From assembly GCA_964036295.1 (NCBI GenBank), contig OZ038462.1, forward strand, positions 27,393,759-27,457,758: 64,000 nt of DNA. The letters run 5' to 3'. How positions within the stretch are numbered: the stretch's first letter is position 1; every line of letters starts with the position of its first letter. Below the pieces are notes generated by a model. That model ran no database searches and was not told the origin of the DNA. It saw only the letters and a program-made list of their open reading frames with translations. The position numbers were made by a program, and so were the translations under genes. This document shows positions 34,314-46,681 of this stretch, in pieces. The DNA is from Plumapathes pennacea. Its lineage: Eukaryota > Cnidaria > Anthozoa > Antipatharia > Myriopathidae.

Positions 34314-37300
34314 CTGCCATGAGTAAAATAATAAAAAATAAAAATAATGAAAATCTGCTGTGTTCTATATGACCACACCTTTGAGGCTAACCGTTTGAGT
34401 TTTCCTGTCAGTTTTTTTTTTTTTTTTTCTTCTTCTTCTTCTTCTTCTTCTTCTTTTATCTGCGTGTACCCAAAGAATAATCTTTTTAAGGAAGAAGTGA
34501 CTCCTTTGCAGAAACGGACCGGAAAAAACACTGTCAGAGTTACTTTGATTTTTTGACTAGTGGTATTCTTGGCACTAGTTGTGGCTCAAGGTTGGATGTC
34601 GCCTTTGGCCTCCTGTGATAAGAAATATCATTTACGGCGGGGGCCTCTATTATACTTTGCACTGAGCTGAAAATTGACGACGGCTTAAAAATATTGAGCG
34701 GAATATAGACGGCACTTGAGTTCTTTAAACAAGCTTCTAACCTTGAAGGAAGGCGCCTGTCTTGATTCTCTTGGATAGATTGTTTAGAGTCCGCTGTAGT
34801 CCAAAAAAGAATGGGACATCTACTTTGAAGGTCCGTGAGTATATATACATGTATATGTCCCAGAAAAAACAAACAGGGTTGTGATTAGTGTCATTGGGTA
34901 CCAACATTCTAGTTAAACAAAATAAGGCGGCTGGGTATCATTGTTTATCATCTTAACATCTCATTAGTCTGTCGGTAACCGTTATTTAACTTTTTATTTT
35001 GCGAGAGGTTATTTTCGGAAAGTCTTCCCATATTCTTATCCGAGTCGTGCAGCCCAGGTGACAAAACGGTAAAACTAATTAAGTTAATTTGGTATAAAAA
35101 CTCCTTTAACCAGAGGTTTCCTTTGATGATTGTTATCTGTCTGTCACTCTATCCAGCCAGTTTCATGACTAGTACAGTCAAAACCCGCTTTTTCGAACTC
35201 GGTTGATACAAAGTCCCCGTTATTTCGAAGTCATGCTGAATCCCCTTGGATTAGCTTGACCAGCTTGATTATTTCGAAACACCGCTATTTCGAACTTTTT
35301 TTCATGTCCCGTGGAACTTCGAAATAGCGGGGTTCGACTGTGCATGATAATTTAGCACATGAGCATTATAATTAAAGTGTTTACAGACTAATAACGTCGT
35401 TGGTCCGACTAAAAATTGACGTAAATCTCACTCTATATATCTATGCCAAATATTGCATAGCAAATACCACGACATTAAATTTGCCAACGAAAACTTGTAT
35501 AACAAAAAGCAACCAAACAATAAGTCGAAGATCTTTTTTTCTTTAGCCAATCGCCAAGGAACTACTCCGGCTTACACGAATCCAGATAATCACTGCTATT
35601 TTTGCCAATGCCACAACCATTTTCTAACGCTTATAGAGAAATTGAAGCTTTGTGCCGTATTATGATCGTCTAACAATGTGTGGGCCCCAAAATGTGAAAA
35701 CAATTGGCATAGCAACATTAAAGGTGGTCAATTCTACCCTATTATTGAACTTTTAAGGTTTATAACATACTAAACAGTGACACCTTTATTTATTTTCCAA
35801 ATTTGTATTATTGCATTTATCAAACGAAAAATTCGACAAAGTTTTAAAAACTTTTGTCTGGCGGGTTCTGTGCCACCTTAAATTATCGTGGATAAATTAA
35901 CTTGAAACCTTTGACGTAATATTTTACTGATGTTGTCAAAGTTTTCGTTTGGTCAATAAGACAAAATTTAATTTAAAAAGGAAAACAAAAACAAAAACAA
36001 AAAAAACAAGGTTTGCCGTGCAGTTTTAATGTTACTAGCAATTATGTCCCGAAAATGGGATAGGTTTAATCAAATTTTGTGTTGCCGTGGTAAGTTAGTA
36101 TGAGAGTAAGGCCGGTCAGTTTCAGTAAACGTTTCTCTGTTAGCACCTCGTAAAATTACCTCCTCACATAACAGTGATCACTGGAATGTTTTATCGCCTA
36201 TTATATATAACGGTCACTAGCGGTCTGAACATCTTCAGTCCGGCCAACCCCATACATGATTCTCTTAATGTTTCTAAAATTGTCACAGAATTTTCATTTC
36301 TAATGCTTACAGTCGAGGACACAAATTTTGCCATTTCGCTTTAACTTTCTTTTCATAGTTTGGGCTGAGGCGGATGAATTTTAGGATAAAATAAATTAGG
36401 TAATATTGCATGTTTGCCGATTTGTGGCGGACAGACTAATATTGCATCTCAGCGTTAAAACAATATTTTGATTGAACAACAATCTTGACTACTGACAATC
36501 TGAGTCGGCTATTTCCATTTATTATGAAATTGGCTGATTGGTTTTGAATTAAATCAGTGGGGAATCACGTTTCAGTGGAACCCCGATAAAGGCACCCCTT
36601 ACTTTACAAACTCCTATTTAGCAAACGTTTACTTAACGAACTCATTGGTCATGATAACGAACGGTATTCAGTTCAGCCTGGCCAGAGTTACAGTAAAATG
36701 TGTATAAAACAAAACCCCGATGTATAACATACCCCGCCCGGTATAATGAAAATCCCCATTTAACGAACATATACAATCCAGGAGCCCAAACTTAAAATCT
36801 GCAAGCGCGATACTAAACAATAAATGTCGTCTGAATCAGATGAAATATAGATTGTGCGAATACGAGAAATCGGTTTAAATCCACATGCAGACATTAAGGG
36901 CCGATTTTTCAAACAAGGTTTAGACTGTCTTCTTTAGAAAGTCCTGGTCTAAACAAAATTCATACAATAGCCATCCTTATCCTTACCTTTTGATGGTCTT
37001 AGCTCTCGTAACCGACCGCTCAAAGGGTTTGACTCGTATTAGTCAACATTTTACTGAAAGTGAACACTACTTGATTGCATTTTCAGTAATGATATGACAT
37101 ATTGCGCTAATGGTTCGTTTGATAAGATCTCGAATTAGAAGTTCAAGGGAGTTTTGGGTGGAGCATCCGAGCGGCTTTAGGCTAAAAGCGGCAAGCCTCT
37201 ATTGTTTCAGCGTGTGGTCGCTTACAAGAGCCCATTCTCCAGATCTACTTCGTATCACTTTCAATGTCAAACAATAATTCAGAATCGATTCCCAACGACT
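34314..37300. other. Intergenic stretch with a poly-T/CTT tract and TIR relics
   Basis: No gene is recognised. A poly-T plus (CTT) tract lies at about 34410-34455, directly upstream of the fibrinogen-like gene's start. A pogo-like small element is listed separately. A second possible relic starts CAGTGGAACCCCGATAAAGG at 36573, but its right terminus is not found. Confidence 0.4.
35175..35340. mobile_element. Pogo/Tigger-like MITE
   Basis: The left end CAGTCAAAACCCGCTTTTTC matches, inverted, the right end GAAATAGCGGGGTTCGACTG. Termini of the form CAGT..AACCCCGCTAT are characteristic of pogo/Tigger-type Tc1-mariner elements. At 166 bp it carries no transposase. The left flank ends in TA, the usual target; the right flank reads TG, so the duplication has probably decayed. 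Confidence 0.7.
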
Positions 37301-38120
37301 TATAAAACTGCAACAAGAACTGAGACGCGAACGTGTACACTAGTTGAACCTAAACTTATTTTTATTAATCAAAACGTCCAGTACAATTGGAATACCAGAG
37401 CAGTATACTAAATCTGACAGCATCACTGCCTTTACAATGGAAGCAAAGTATATAAAACTTGTCCCGGATTTCTGTACTTAAGGCTCTGTCACTGTGGAAA
37501 ACAAGTTGTCCCAGGGACCCACCGATGCACCCGAGCCAACTTATCGTTTGGTGCATAAATGGTGCATGTCAGCTACCAAGGGTCACCTTTCTTAATAACC
37601 CAGTGCCCCTGCCCGTCCCAGCAGGGTCACCTCACCTGACGTACTCCTCGTGTAATAGCCTCATAGTATATGACACTACGCGGGTTGACTTGGAGGGGGG
37701 GGTAACTCGGGACAACCTTTCTCTTACAAGGCCTAAGAAAGCAGCCATGCACCCAATACTCATTAGAAAATTGAGATACAGCCTTGGTTAGTCTACGGTA
37801 TAAATGCAGTAAAACTATCTTTAACTACTTTTCGCTCTCGATTACAGGAACGACAAGCACTTCATCAAAACTATTTTTGAAGTAATATTTTTCAGGCAGA
37901 AAGACTCTGCAGTTTTCGAGATCCTACCTAATCAACTTGACGGGATTCAAATCTATGTACAAGTAAATCTATGGCCGCATACACGTATGCCGGATCGACC
38001 ATAATTACCTCACATTGCTTTGGCTTCTGTGGCCCCCCTCCCCCCCCCTCCCCTCCCCCTCCTCCCTGTCCAAAGAATAGGACGAGGAGAGATGTTGATG
38101 TCACAGTTTGATAGGTGCAC

Positions 38121-38126
38121 TTTATT
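38121..38126 (-). terminator. Polyadenylation signal for the distal TNF receptor
   Basis: TTTATT on the plus strand gives AATAAA on the minus strand, 122 bp after the receptor's stop codon. This position supports the short last exon. Confidence 0.5.
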
Positions 38127-38247
38127 CTGGGTCCCTAGTTTTTCGTCTATTCCAAATTCCCCCTTTACTAGGATTCGTTCAATCACAAATAGATCAACTG
38201 AAATACGCCTAATAAATGAACTCACCATTTCTTTACTATAAATGAAA

Positions 38248-39457
38248 CTAAACTTTAGTTTCAAGGGAGAGTTCTGGTGGCAAAGAAGCTACTTCCACGC
38301 TGGCCTCATAACGGCCTCCGACTTTCTCTGGGTAGAACTCACGACATCGATCCGTCGACTTCTGCACTAGGAGCGCTGAGTGTTAGAAAAATGGGCAAGC
38401 TGTGAATTTCACTTTATCTAATGAAAGCGAGTTTCGAATACAAAGGGCAAGACTAGAGGTGACACTAAATAGAGATTAACAACAATTGAATAAGTTGCGC
38501 AGTGCCGAGGCAAGTTTTTCATAACTGTTCTGTAACTCGTTTTCCACGGAAATTATGAAACATTACTTACTCTCCTGAGACAACGTTCCCGGAGTTTCAG
38601 AAACTTGGATGGGAAAAGGTATAGACTCTTCTTTCCGCGGTGAGCCGGTGCCAAATGGAACCAAGACCTCGCTCTCAGGCGATCTTATTTCCATGGTCGG
38701 AGCAGGGATTCTTCTGCGCCCTTTACAAAAGCAGCGGTACAGTACCACGCCCAAGACCAGAACAAGGAGCAAGCTCCCCCCTGAGAAAGCCAGGATAAGT
38801 GCGTTCGATGAAAAGTCAGCCTGTTGCTGTTGCCTCGCCAGACTATCTGGGGCGCTCGGATTTGGCTGCCGTAATACGACGCCAGAACTGTTGGTTCCGG
38901 CTACGGACGCCGCTACCTTGGTCACAGTGGAACCCTTCAAGGGGGAGCTGGGGGTTGCCGTCTTCGCAGTCTTGTCACTTGGGCCTGGCGTGGTGGAATT
39001 CCTGTGGCACTTGTCAGATCGGATCACATTACACACCTGGTCAACTGGCAGCTTTTGGTCTTCGCACTCCCTTTCTTTGATGTCTCGTCCATCTCCGCAA
39101 CAGGAAGAGCATATCTCACACTGGCCTGTATTAGCATCCAGGTAGGAACCAGGTTTGCAGACACCGCATTCACTGTTAGAAGTCAGGGTGCAGTTCTTTA
39201 CTGTCACTCTATTATGTTCGGAGCAAGTGTTGCAGGCCTCACAAATTCCCGTGCCATGCCATGCGGAGAATGTTTCACCACGGACGCAGGCCTGGCACAT
39301 GATCCGCTTCCCTGGAGGAATCGTGGAATAACACTGTACGGACGCTCCCTCTCCCTTGGGGCACGTGGGGCACGAAACACATGATTGCATGTTTATGGTC
39401 GGATCCTTCACCGTGATTTCGTCAACTCCACAAGCTTTCGGCATGTTCGTTTGATTG
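38248..39457 (-). CDS. TNF receptor superfamily member (EDAR-like ectodomain), short tail; distal copy
   Basis: Two coding exons: 39457-38571 and 38375-38248 (stop), spliced in phase 1. The first begins at a phase-2 acceptor, so a 5' exon with start codon and signal peptide is missing from my model; a non-coding 5' exon ends at 44850. The visible 338 residues have cysteine-rich repeats from CGVDEITVKD through CVSCPTCPKGEGASVQCY, CQACVRGETFS, CEACNTCSEHNR and CGVCKPGSY to a third repeat with CSSCCGDGRD. A Ser/Thr/Pro stalk and a transmembrane helix (NALILAFSGGSLLLVLVLG, then basic residues) follow. The spacing recalls EDAR/TROY-type receptors, which bind TNF ligands at the cell surface. The tail ends soon after a segment (LLVQKSTDRCREFY) that aligns with the start of the last exon in the proximal copy, then diverges and stops. 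No death domain is visible. It could signal through a TRAF-type motif or act as a decoy; both are inference. Confidence 0.85.
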
Positions 39458-39654
39458 CTGCGGCATAACAATGAAAAAGAACCATAAAAAACCTGGTACA
39501 TTTTTCCATGTGATGGTCTAATCCAATCCATCAGTATAACATATCAAGTCACATAACGTACAGTAAACTGTCGGTTAAGTACAAGAATACATCCCGACAG
39601 TTGGTTAGCATTCCTAGGAAACTCAGTAAGTATGGACTATAATGCATGAGTATT

Positions 39655-39860
39655 TATTACACGACTTCACATTTTCGAGTGCAAATACGGGCCAAAACGA
39701 GTGCAAATATGGGAGCGTATTGCACTCGTCAGGAACCAGATCAACTGGTTTATTAGCTTGCGTGACCAATTTTCGCAAGCAAAGTTTACGAACGCGTCAT
39801 TTTTTGTTCCATTTTGCGCGCGGCGAGAATGTTTGCCCTGCTTCGTTTGTCGTGTAATAA
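39655..39860. mobile_element. TIR element with TTATTACACG ends, copy 1
   Basis: It starts TTATTACACGACTTC and ends CGTTTGTCGTGTAATAA, with several GAGTGCAAATA.GGG words inside. It has no transposase. It abuts a second element with the same terminal decamer, separated only by CAA or so. It lies in the long first intron or 5' flank of the distal TNF receptor. Confidence 0.65.
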
Positions 39861-39863
39861 ACA

Positions 39864-40003
39864 ATTTATTACACGAAAAAGTCGTGCAATACGGCTGTAT
39901 TTTTACTCGTCAGTTTTATTTTTTCTCGCCTGAAGCAGGCTCGAAAAAATAAAACAGACTCGTAAAAATACTCCGCCGTATTGCACTCCTTCCCGTGTAA
40001 TAA
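39864..40003. mobile_element. TIR element with TTATTACACG ends, copy 2 (long hairpin)
   Basis: It starts TTATTACACGAAAAAG and ends TCCCGTGTAATAA. Inside, AATACGGCTGTATTTTTAC pairs with GTAAAAATACTCCGCCGTATT, and GTTTTATTTTTTCTCG with CGAAAAAATAAAAC, so nearly the whole element folds back. It is non-autonomous. Confidence 0.75.
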
Positions 40004-40899
40004 CCTCTTTATACAGTTACATCTAACGTTTATACTAACATGCAGATGCGCGCAGTCAAGGATTGTAACCTTTTTTCTAACGCGCGTTTACTCCACGGAG
40101 CTATGTAGTTATTCATAGTCAGTGAGGACAACATGACAAGAGCTGATTGATCTATCAATTCTCACCATTAACAGGCATTTTTTTACATCAGCTAATTCTC
40201 ACTAAATCATTCATAAATCAAAAATTGATTTTAAAACTTGAACTAAAAAGGACCTAGATCATTGAAGCTCCTTAACCCCTCCCCCCTCCCCCCTAAAAAA
40301 AAGCCAAAAGAAAAGCCTGCTGTGTGGTTTCAACCCACGTAATTGACCTCAATTGCTGATTGGCTTAAGCTGTTTCCGCACGAGACTGATTCCCGCCAAA
40401 GGAAAAACAATTTTAAAAACATGTAATCCTTCTTTAAAGCCGCACGCCTACACTAAACTGAGGTACCGGATCATTACCCTCAAATTGACTTGCTGAGTCA
40501 CTATTATGTTTTGCGAAACGTCACAAGCTTATCTCACGAAACTTTAGACCTATCATTTTATTTAGTGCTTCAATTTTTATGGTTTTTGAAGTCAACATGC
40601 TCATAGCGCGCCAGGACATTTTTTTTAAATATATGTTGAGAATCTGAATGTCTTGGAAACGTCCCAAGCATTTGGACTATGCCAGTGAGTAAATATCGTT
40701 AAGTCACTCAGAACTAGACAACAACTTGACATTGTCATGATGTGAAAGCTACAATAGCTCTTGGTTCATCCCGTGGAACTCTCGCTTTCTCTGATGCAGC
40801 TTCGTCATTTCATTGTGCGGGCTGTCGAAACACTGTACTATTCTGACTGTCTCAAGTCCTTTCCTACACGGAAAAAGGACTTGAAATTCCGAGTTCCCA

Positions 40900-41140
40900 G
40901 GTTCAAGTCCCGCTCTAACCACTAGCTGAATTTACAACACGGTAGCCCTGAGTTCAAATCCTCGGCCACACTTTGTAAATAGCCAACTGGTTAGCCTCCG
41001 ACCAGTTGGAATTCTTAACGAGTTTGTGTTCAGTTTATGATATTTCGTTTCTGCATTTCAAGTCTCCCCAATTAGTACGGCAAGTGCTAAATACATTGAG
41101 ACTTAAATAAAGTGATTTATTTATTTTTATTTATTTTTAA
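40900..41140 (+). mobile_element. SINE-like retroposon fragment
   Basis: A tRNA-type B-box sequence, GGTTCAAGTCC, lies at about 40909, with a second similar word (GAGTTCAAATCC) at about 40950. The element-like region runs to an AATAAAGTGATTTATTTATT tail at about 41106-41135. Together these suggest a tRNA-derived SINE, or the 3' end of a LINE. An A-box was not located, and there is no clear target-site duplication. Confidence 0.45.
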
Positions 41141-42795
41141 CACAATGATCGAGAATTTATCGCAGCTAGTCCGAACACGCCAAGTTAAAAAAATACCTGT
41201 TTTCGAGCGGAAACTGAGTCAGGGTTAATTCGTGCCGACAGGAAGGAAACGAATATTGAATCGAGCTTGTTGTCCCAAAAGTTGCCGTGGAAAGCAGAAC
41301 TGAAGAAGCAGGAAGCACTTAAAATTGAAAGGATTAACACATTTCTTTTTTCGGGTTGTGCTGAGAAGATTTAAAGTTTATTTTCATTTTCAAATCGAAT
41401 GAAGTCTTAGTTTCAAACAGCTTTCGAGATCATTATTTTGAGTCTAATGAAAAAGCATCCAGTCGAACGCCAAACACATAAGCATCAACTCCGTTCAACT
41501 GAACCGGAAACAGACTCGTATATTTTACCGCCGGCCAAGGAACTGAGTCTGCAAAGTCATCGGCACTCAACAATATACCGGAAAACTATTATCATAATGT
41601 GAAGCCCCAGGGCAAGAGAACTTGGTATTGTCCAACCAAACATATACTGTTGTTTCTGAGCGGCAAGATAAACAGAAATATTAAGCATTTCACAAAAGAA
41701 AAAGTTTCTTTTGTATTCCCCAAGCTGTTCGCAAATGAATACAAACTAAGCGTATTCACAAGGACTGACCCCAAGTGTGAACCCTCTTTGGTTCATAAAA
41801 AGTCCGAATGATTAAAAAGTCAAGCCGTCACTCCAAGATTAACAGTTTCCGATCTAGTGCCGTCTGTCAAACTAAAAGTATATAAATTTGTCTTTCCTTA
41901 AAAGGTCCAAGTACTGTATGACTGTTAGACCAGTTTGCTTGTTTGCTCTTCGGTTGACTATCCTTAAATCACGTCACCCCAATTTAGCAACAGGTTTAGA
42001 TTCTCGTCACGTGATAAACAGGAATATATGCACTGATCACACATATGGCTTCTTCGCTCGGCCCATACCAAATTGAATGCTTTAAAACGTGAGTCTTGAT
42101 TATATCTTTTCCTTTCGAGATTACACGAGTAGCGTCAGTTACGAACGGCCCGGCTGACAACGTGGTAAAAAAGTACAATTAACCAGTGATGGAGTTGATA
42201 GCCTACGAGCAGGCTCTCCGTTGGGTTCCATGGACGCAGGCTATGGAGTTGAGTGTGGTCAGAACACCATGGTTGGTGTAAATATATTTTTTCATTTGTT
42301 TTTCTAGGGCACAGCTAATAACTTAATGTGAGTACCTGACAAAATCTCCTGAGCACAACAAGAATTATCAAACCTATTCTCTCATCCCAAACACTACAAA
42401 ATTTCGACAAACAAAATCAATGTATTGAGACCTACAGTACCTTTTAATTTCCTCGTAATTTCCACAGCTCCTTCCACGTGTGAGTCAAACATGAAAATCA
42501 ACAAAGCACACTGGGGGCCACTTACTAAGACATTATAAAGTCACGTGCAAGAACTGGTGACAAGAACAGTCGTGACGTCCATGGCATTGGCGGCAAAAAT
42601 GTCTTTCGGATGACCTGGTCTGACAAGACCGCTTATAGAAACCTAATCGCCATAAATCAGATCACAGCCGTTACCAAAGCTACGTAACGAAAACGTCGCC
42701 AAAAAGACTAATATTCGCAGTATAAGAGGTTTTCGATTCAGTCTGTCACTGCTTTCTCACAAATTTGAACGTCAGCCGGTGTCGAAAGTTATGCC

Positions 42796-42806
42796 CCACC
42801 CCACCC

Positions 42807-42837
<31 letters not shown>

Positions 42838-42839
42838 AA
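42796..42839 (+). repeat. Poly-C followed by CA repeat
   Basis: A run of about 20 C residues flanked by CCCCACCCC on the left and a short (CA)n run on the right. It is a simple repeat in the duplicated receptor region. Confidence 0.9.
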
Positions 42840-44849
42840 CCCCTTCCCCAGAGCATAGAAATGTTATTGTTTAAATATTATCACGAATATATAGAGTAGT
42901 ACCCGACGTCAGGCCGTAACGAATGACTCGTATCAGCCGAAAAATCGTACAATAAACACAAATTCCAATAAATAAATTTTAACGCCATCAAATGTACAAG
43001 ATTCATATAACGCGACAGCTATATTTGAAACTAAACCTGCATGTTTACTCCCAAAGAATGTAAGTCATTTCATAATAAAACAGCTGCGTACTAATTTGAG
43101 ACAGCAGTTTCCGTTTAAGCAAAAGGGAAAGTCCCTAGGAACTTCCAGGCCTCGGGTCAATTTACAATAAGGTCGGTCCGCATTAAAAAGTTGCCAGTCA
43201 AGCCGAAAATAGTTTTAAAACTTCACGAAAATAAACTGACAGTCGTGCGACGGATGTTTATATTGTCGCAATACATGCCTAACGAACCAAGATTAACCGT
43301 TGTGTTTTATTCAAAATTGCTGTACATAGAAAAGCGCGTGGTCCAAGTCTCTCAAAACACATCAGGTGCATTACTGAAAGTGACATGAGACTTGTGTTTC
43401 TTTTCTGACCAACTTGTGGAGGAAATATAAATCGCGCCGTTACCAAATTCCATACAAATGCACTTAAACTAACTGAATGAGTTGGTTATAACACTATAAC
43501 ACTTCGAACACTGAGACTGAGATGAAGTATAACATTAAAGAAGACAATACTATAAAATATAAAGAATAGAAACAGATAAACCTACCGAACTACCTGAAAC
43601 GCGACCTGCTTCACACACCAATGAAACAAACTGGGTTTGGCTTACACAAACCTGTCAACTTTAAAACACCCGCACATAGAATAAACTTCATTTGCAGCTT
43701 TAAAGTCTGATGAAATAATATAATGGGCTGACGAAACTTCTGAAATGGTTTTGGTTTACACAATCCCGTCAACTAAAAACATCAGCACATTCAGCAAACT
43801 GTTGCTGATGCAATATTTGGGCTCAGTGATGCAACTTCCGTAACAAAAATACTTCTTTGTTTCGAACAAACGTTTCCACTGACAAGACCCTGACAAATGT
43901 TATTCGAATATCAAAAAATGGCTGGATGTAAAAGTTCCTTCGTCAATGTTTTGGCTTGATTTATTAGACAGCGGTTCGTGCCTCGATGGCGACCTCAAAA
44001 ATGAAAGGTCAAAACTGAAAACTGAACTGGCAGTTCTTCTTGAGTTCTTGTAATTTATAAAGAAAGCAAGTAAAGTTTTCCTTGCTTCTTTCCCGCTTAA
44101 TATTTGAAACGACACTCGTCCTCGACAAATAAGTCAAAGAGAAGAATAAAAAATATTTGTCATTAATACAAGACAGTCGCGTAATAAAAGTCGGGTGAAA
44201 ATGAAAAGCCAAGACTCACTTGTACAAGTCCAACGCATGAAGACAGAACTTCTAAACCAAGTTTTACCTGACTTGGTGCTGTATCAACGATACAATAATC
44301 GCAAACATCCGCCGAAACAAAGCTACGTGCTGACCGAATGAACCAAATTCCTGAATATCCGTCAAGAATAGTTTTGTCTCAGTTTAGTACTAACTCATGT
44401 GCGCGCTCGTCGTTATGCAGCAACTTTTAAAGCTTCAGTTACAAGAACCTACCATTAAATACAACTGCACTGACTTGTTCCCGTTTCTATGTTCTTTCAG
44501 CGTTTCCGATGTGAAACAAACTGCCGATCGACTCAGCTATAATGACTGCTCAAGAGCAATAAAGTGTATCCGCTAAACGTCTCGACAACAAGACGAACAG
44601 GTTCCGTAAAAGAATATCCGCATTATTGCGACACGCACTGCTCACAAGGCACATCACTTATTCTAACTTCTATGTGAATTGTATGGGCTCATGAGATAAT
44701 CGATTGCGAATGACCAATGCTGACTCAGTATTTAATAACAACGTGTGTCGCCCGCGCCTTGCGAACAGCACGGTCGCGTTTCCCTCCGCGTAACATCACC
44801 AGAACAAGTCCTCGCCAAGACTCACTACTCTAACTAGGGCAACTCTTAC

Positions 44850-44945
44850 CTTCGTAGAGGTTTTTTCCACTGCGTGCTAGACTGTGTAACGCATCGGATG
44901 AAGTGAATAACTTTTAGTAAACGCCGCCTACACGTGACGAGGCGG
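44850..44945 (-). promoter_or_regulatory. Candidate promoter and non-coding first exon of the distal TNF receptor
   Basis: On the minus strand, CCTCTACGAAG followed by the donor GTAAGAG ends at 44850. The partner block has CCTCTACGAATAAG followed by GTAAGG ending at 55762. Upstream of both lies the conserved GCCGCCTACACGTGACG, then GGCGG.GACCAC (44926-44950 and 55820-55850), which contains an E-box CACGTG. Because the block is conserved in front of both receptors and ends in a donor, I infer a 5' untranslated exon with its promoter. No ATG lies in the retained exon portion. Confidence 0.5.
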
Positions 44946-46127
44946 CGACCACGCAACAGGAGAGACACTGAGGTCGAGTTGGTTTGATTCTGGTCAATGC
45001 CGGTTTAGTATGGTACAAAAGTACTGATTCGCGCTGAAACCACGGCTTTGCTTCTGTCAACACATGCAACGAAAGTGCCGAGTAAGCACATCGGACTTCC
45101 TTTTCACTTATTAGTAAGCCCAACGGACTTCTTTGTCACTTAAATAAGCACATCCGACTTCATGTCATGTCGGCGGCGTTCAACAAAGCGACCAGAATGT
45201 CGTCTGCCTTCTCTTCAAATTGGACTGTGAATAATCTCTCCTTTTCTGGCTAAAGATTGTATGTACGAGTGAAAAATGAAGTTGAAGCCGAGGTTTTTTC
45301 CTGTTTGAGACATAGACAGCCTGCAGTATCAGCGGCGTGTTGTTCAACAACAGGAGATCTTTTCCTTTGGGTTCAATCGTCAAGGGCTATTATCACGATG
45401 GCTCCCAAAAATCTTCTCTGCCTCAAAATCGTCCACAGAACTGATGAGGCAGCGCAGAAGGCTTCCCAATCTAATTCGTTGTCATTTTCAATATCAAAGT
45501 TACTGTTGAAAACAGGTGCACAAACTAAGGCGTTTATTCATTTGGCATCTGAACGTCCAATGATAAGACTACATCAAGAGTTGCACTATGAGATGCGAAC
45601 GTGTGAGCTAGTTAAACACAAACTTATTTCATTTTCCCTAACCTTCACTAACCTTAGCTTTGAGGAACACTACAGCAGAAAACTATACAAAATTTGACCA
45701 CACCACGGTTTCAATGGAAGCAAAGCAAATATACAATGTCCTGCCGATCCTGCACTACAAATATGAAAACACTGATATGAAAATTATAGATACAGTGAAG
45801 CCTCATTTAGTCACAAGGGAACCCTTTTGATTACAGGAACAACATGCAAGCCCCGCTTTAAAGTAGGAGGCATGAAGTAATAAAAGTTGCAACCAGTTGT
45901 TCAATTTACCAAGCCGCTATTGGTTTCATAACTCCTCTGAAGCTTAAAGCAAACTTAAGGCAAACGTCCCTTGCGGCTGTGTAGTTTATACTCACAATCC
46001 CTATCTGGTAAAAACCCCTCTGAATTGCATTATTTACAAGAAACACGACAATAACTGCTATACAAATAATACATGATTTCACAAAAACACCCATCCACGC
46101 CCACTCCTCGTCAGCAAAACGGCTACA

Positions 46128-46160
<33 letters not shown>

Positions 46161-46234
46161 CCAGAGACAGCGACGTATAGGGTGTTGAGAGCCAAAGTCT
46201 GTGTGTTTAAACCACTTTGACACAATCGATGGTA

Positions 46235-46647
46235 TTAAACATCAGTTTCCCGTAAAAGTTTTCCAATTACAGCTTCGAAGAATTCTTTCCCAGACATCAA
46301 CGGGTATTTCTTCATAACTGCATCAACAAAGACCCTGCCGACAACACGTTCTTTGGGGTCAATGCCCACCTCGCCTACTGTGGTCTCAAAGCGGTGAAGT
46401 GCGGTGTCCGCGCCTCCAGCTTTCACAATAACCTGGTTTACTTCCACGTAGAAGTCCCGCGACGAATCATGTGACATCTCCACCAAGGGTTCTAAATACA
46501 GTAAACAATGAACAGAGGATAAGTGGGCAATAAACAATGCTAATTTTAACTTGATATTTAACTTTGTATTACGCCATGCAGGGTTCGTCACTGTACAAAC
46601 TGCGGCCAAATGTACGGTTGAAAGACTATATATATATATATATATAC

Positions 46648-46681
<34 letters not shown>

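Larger units (their letters stand above)
37310..45250 (-). repeat. Tandem gene duplication, unit 1 (partner 45590-56160)
   Basis: Blocks in this unit recur in the same order in the second unit. The 3' flank 37310-37470 matches 45590-45755 (GAGACGCGAACGTGT against GAGATGCGAACGTGT, then TCAATGGAAGCAAAG-like words). The receptor exons 38248-39457 match 46235-47745. Intron block 42960-43150 matches 53865-54030 (CGACAGCTATATTTGAAACT), and the 5' block 44320-45180 matches 55210-56110 (GTGCTGACCGAATGAACC; AAAGTGCCGAGTAAGCACAT). The duplicated unit therefore includes promoter, first exon, long intron, coding exons and 3' flank. Confidence 0.8.

Noticed and set aside
34540-34872. 110-codon minus-strand frame upstream of the fibrinogen-like gene
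   Set aside because: The downstream gene has its own ATG and signal peptide at 34313, and no donor/acceptor pair links the two.
36573-36790. Possible second pogo-like element starting CAGTGGAACCCCG
   Set aside because: The expected inverted right terminus was not found, so it is only mentioned as a relic in the intergenic entry.
38609-39384. Plus-strand frames of 178 and 126 codons
   Set aside because: Antisense of the distal TNF receptor exon, whose cysteine-rich repeats and splice sites fix the minus strand as coding.
45257-45697. 146-codon plus-strand frame
   Set aside because: No domain, and its ends match non-coding flank sequence shared by the two duplication units, where the frame is not conserved.
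45906-46223. Poly-Leu minus-strand frame resembling a membrane protein
   Set aside because: The Leu run is a (CAA)n microsatellite in antisense; the rest shows no conservation.
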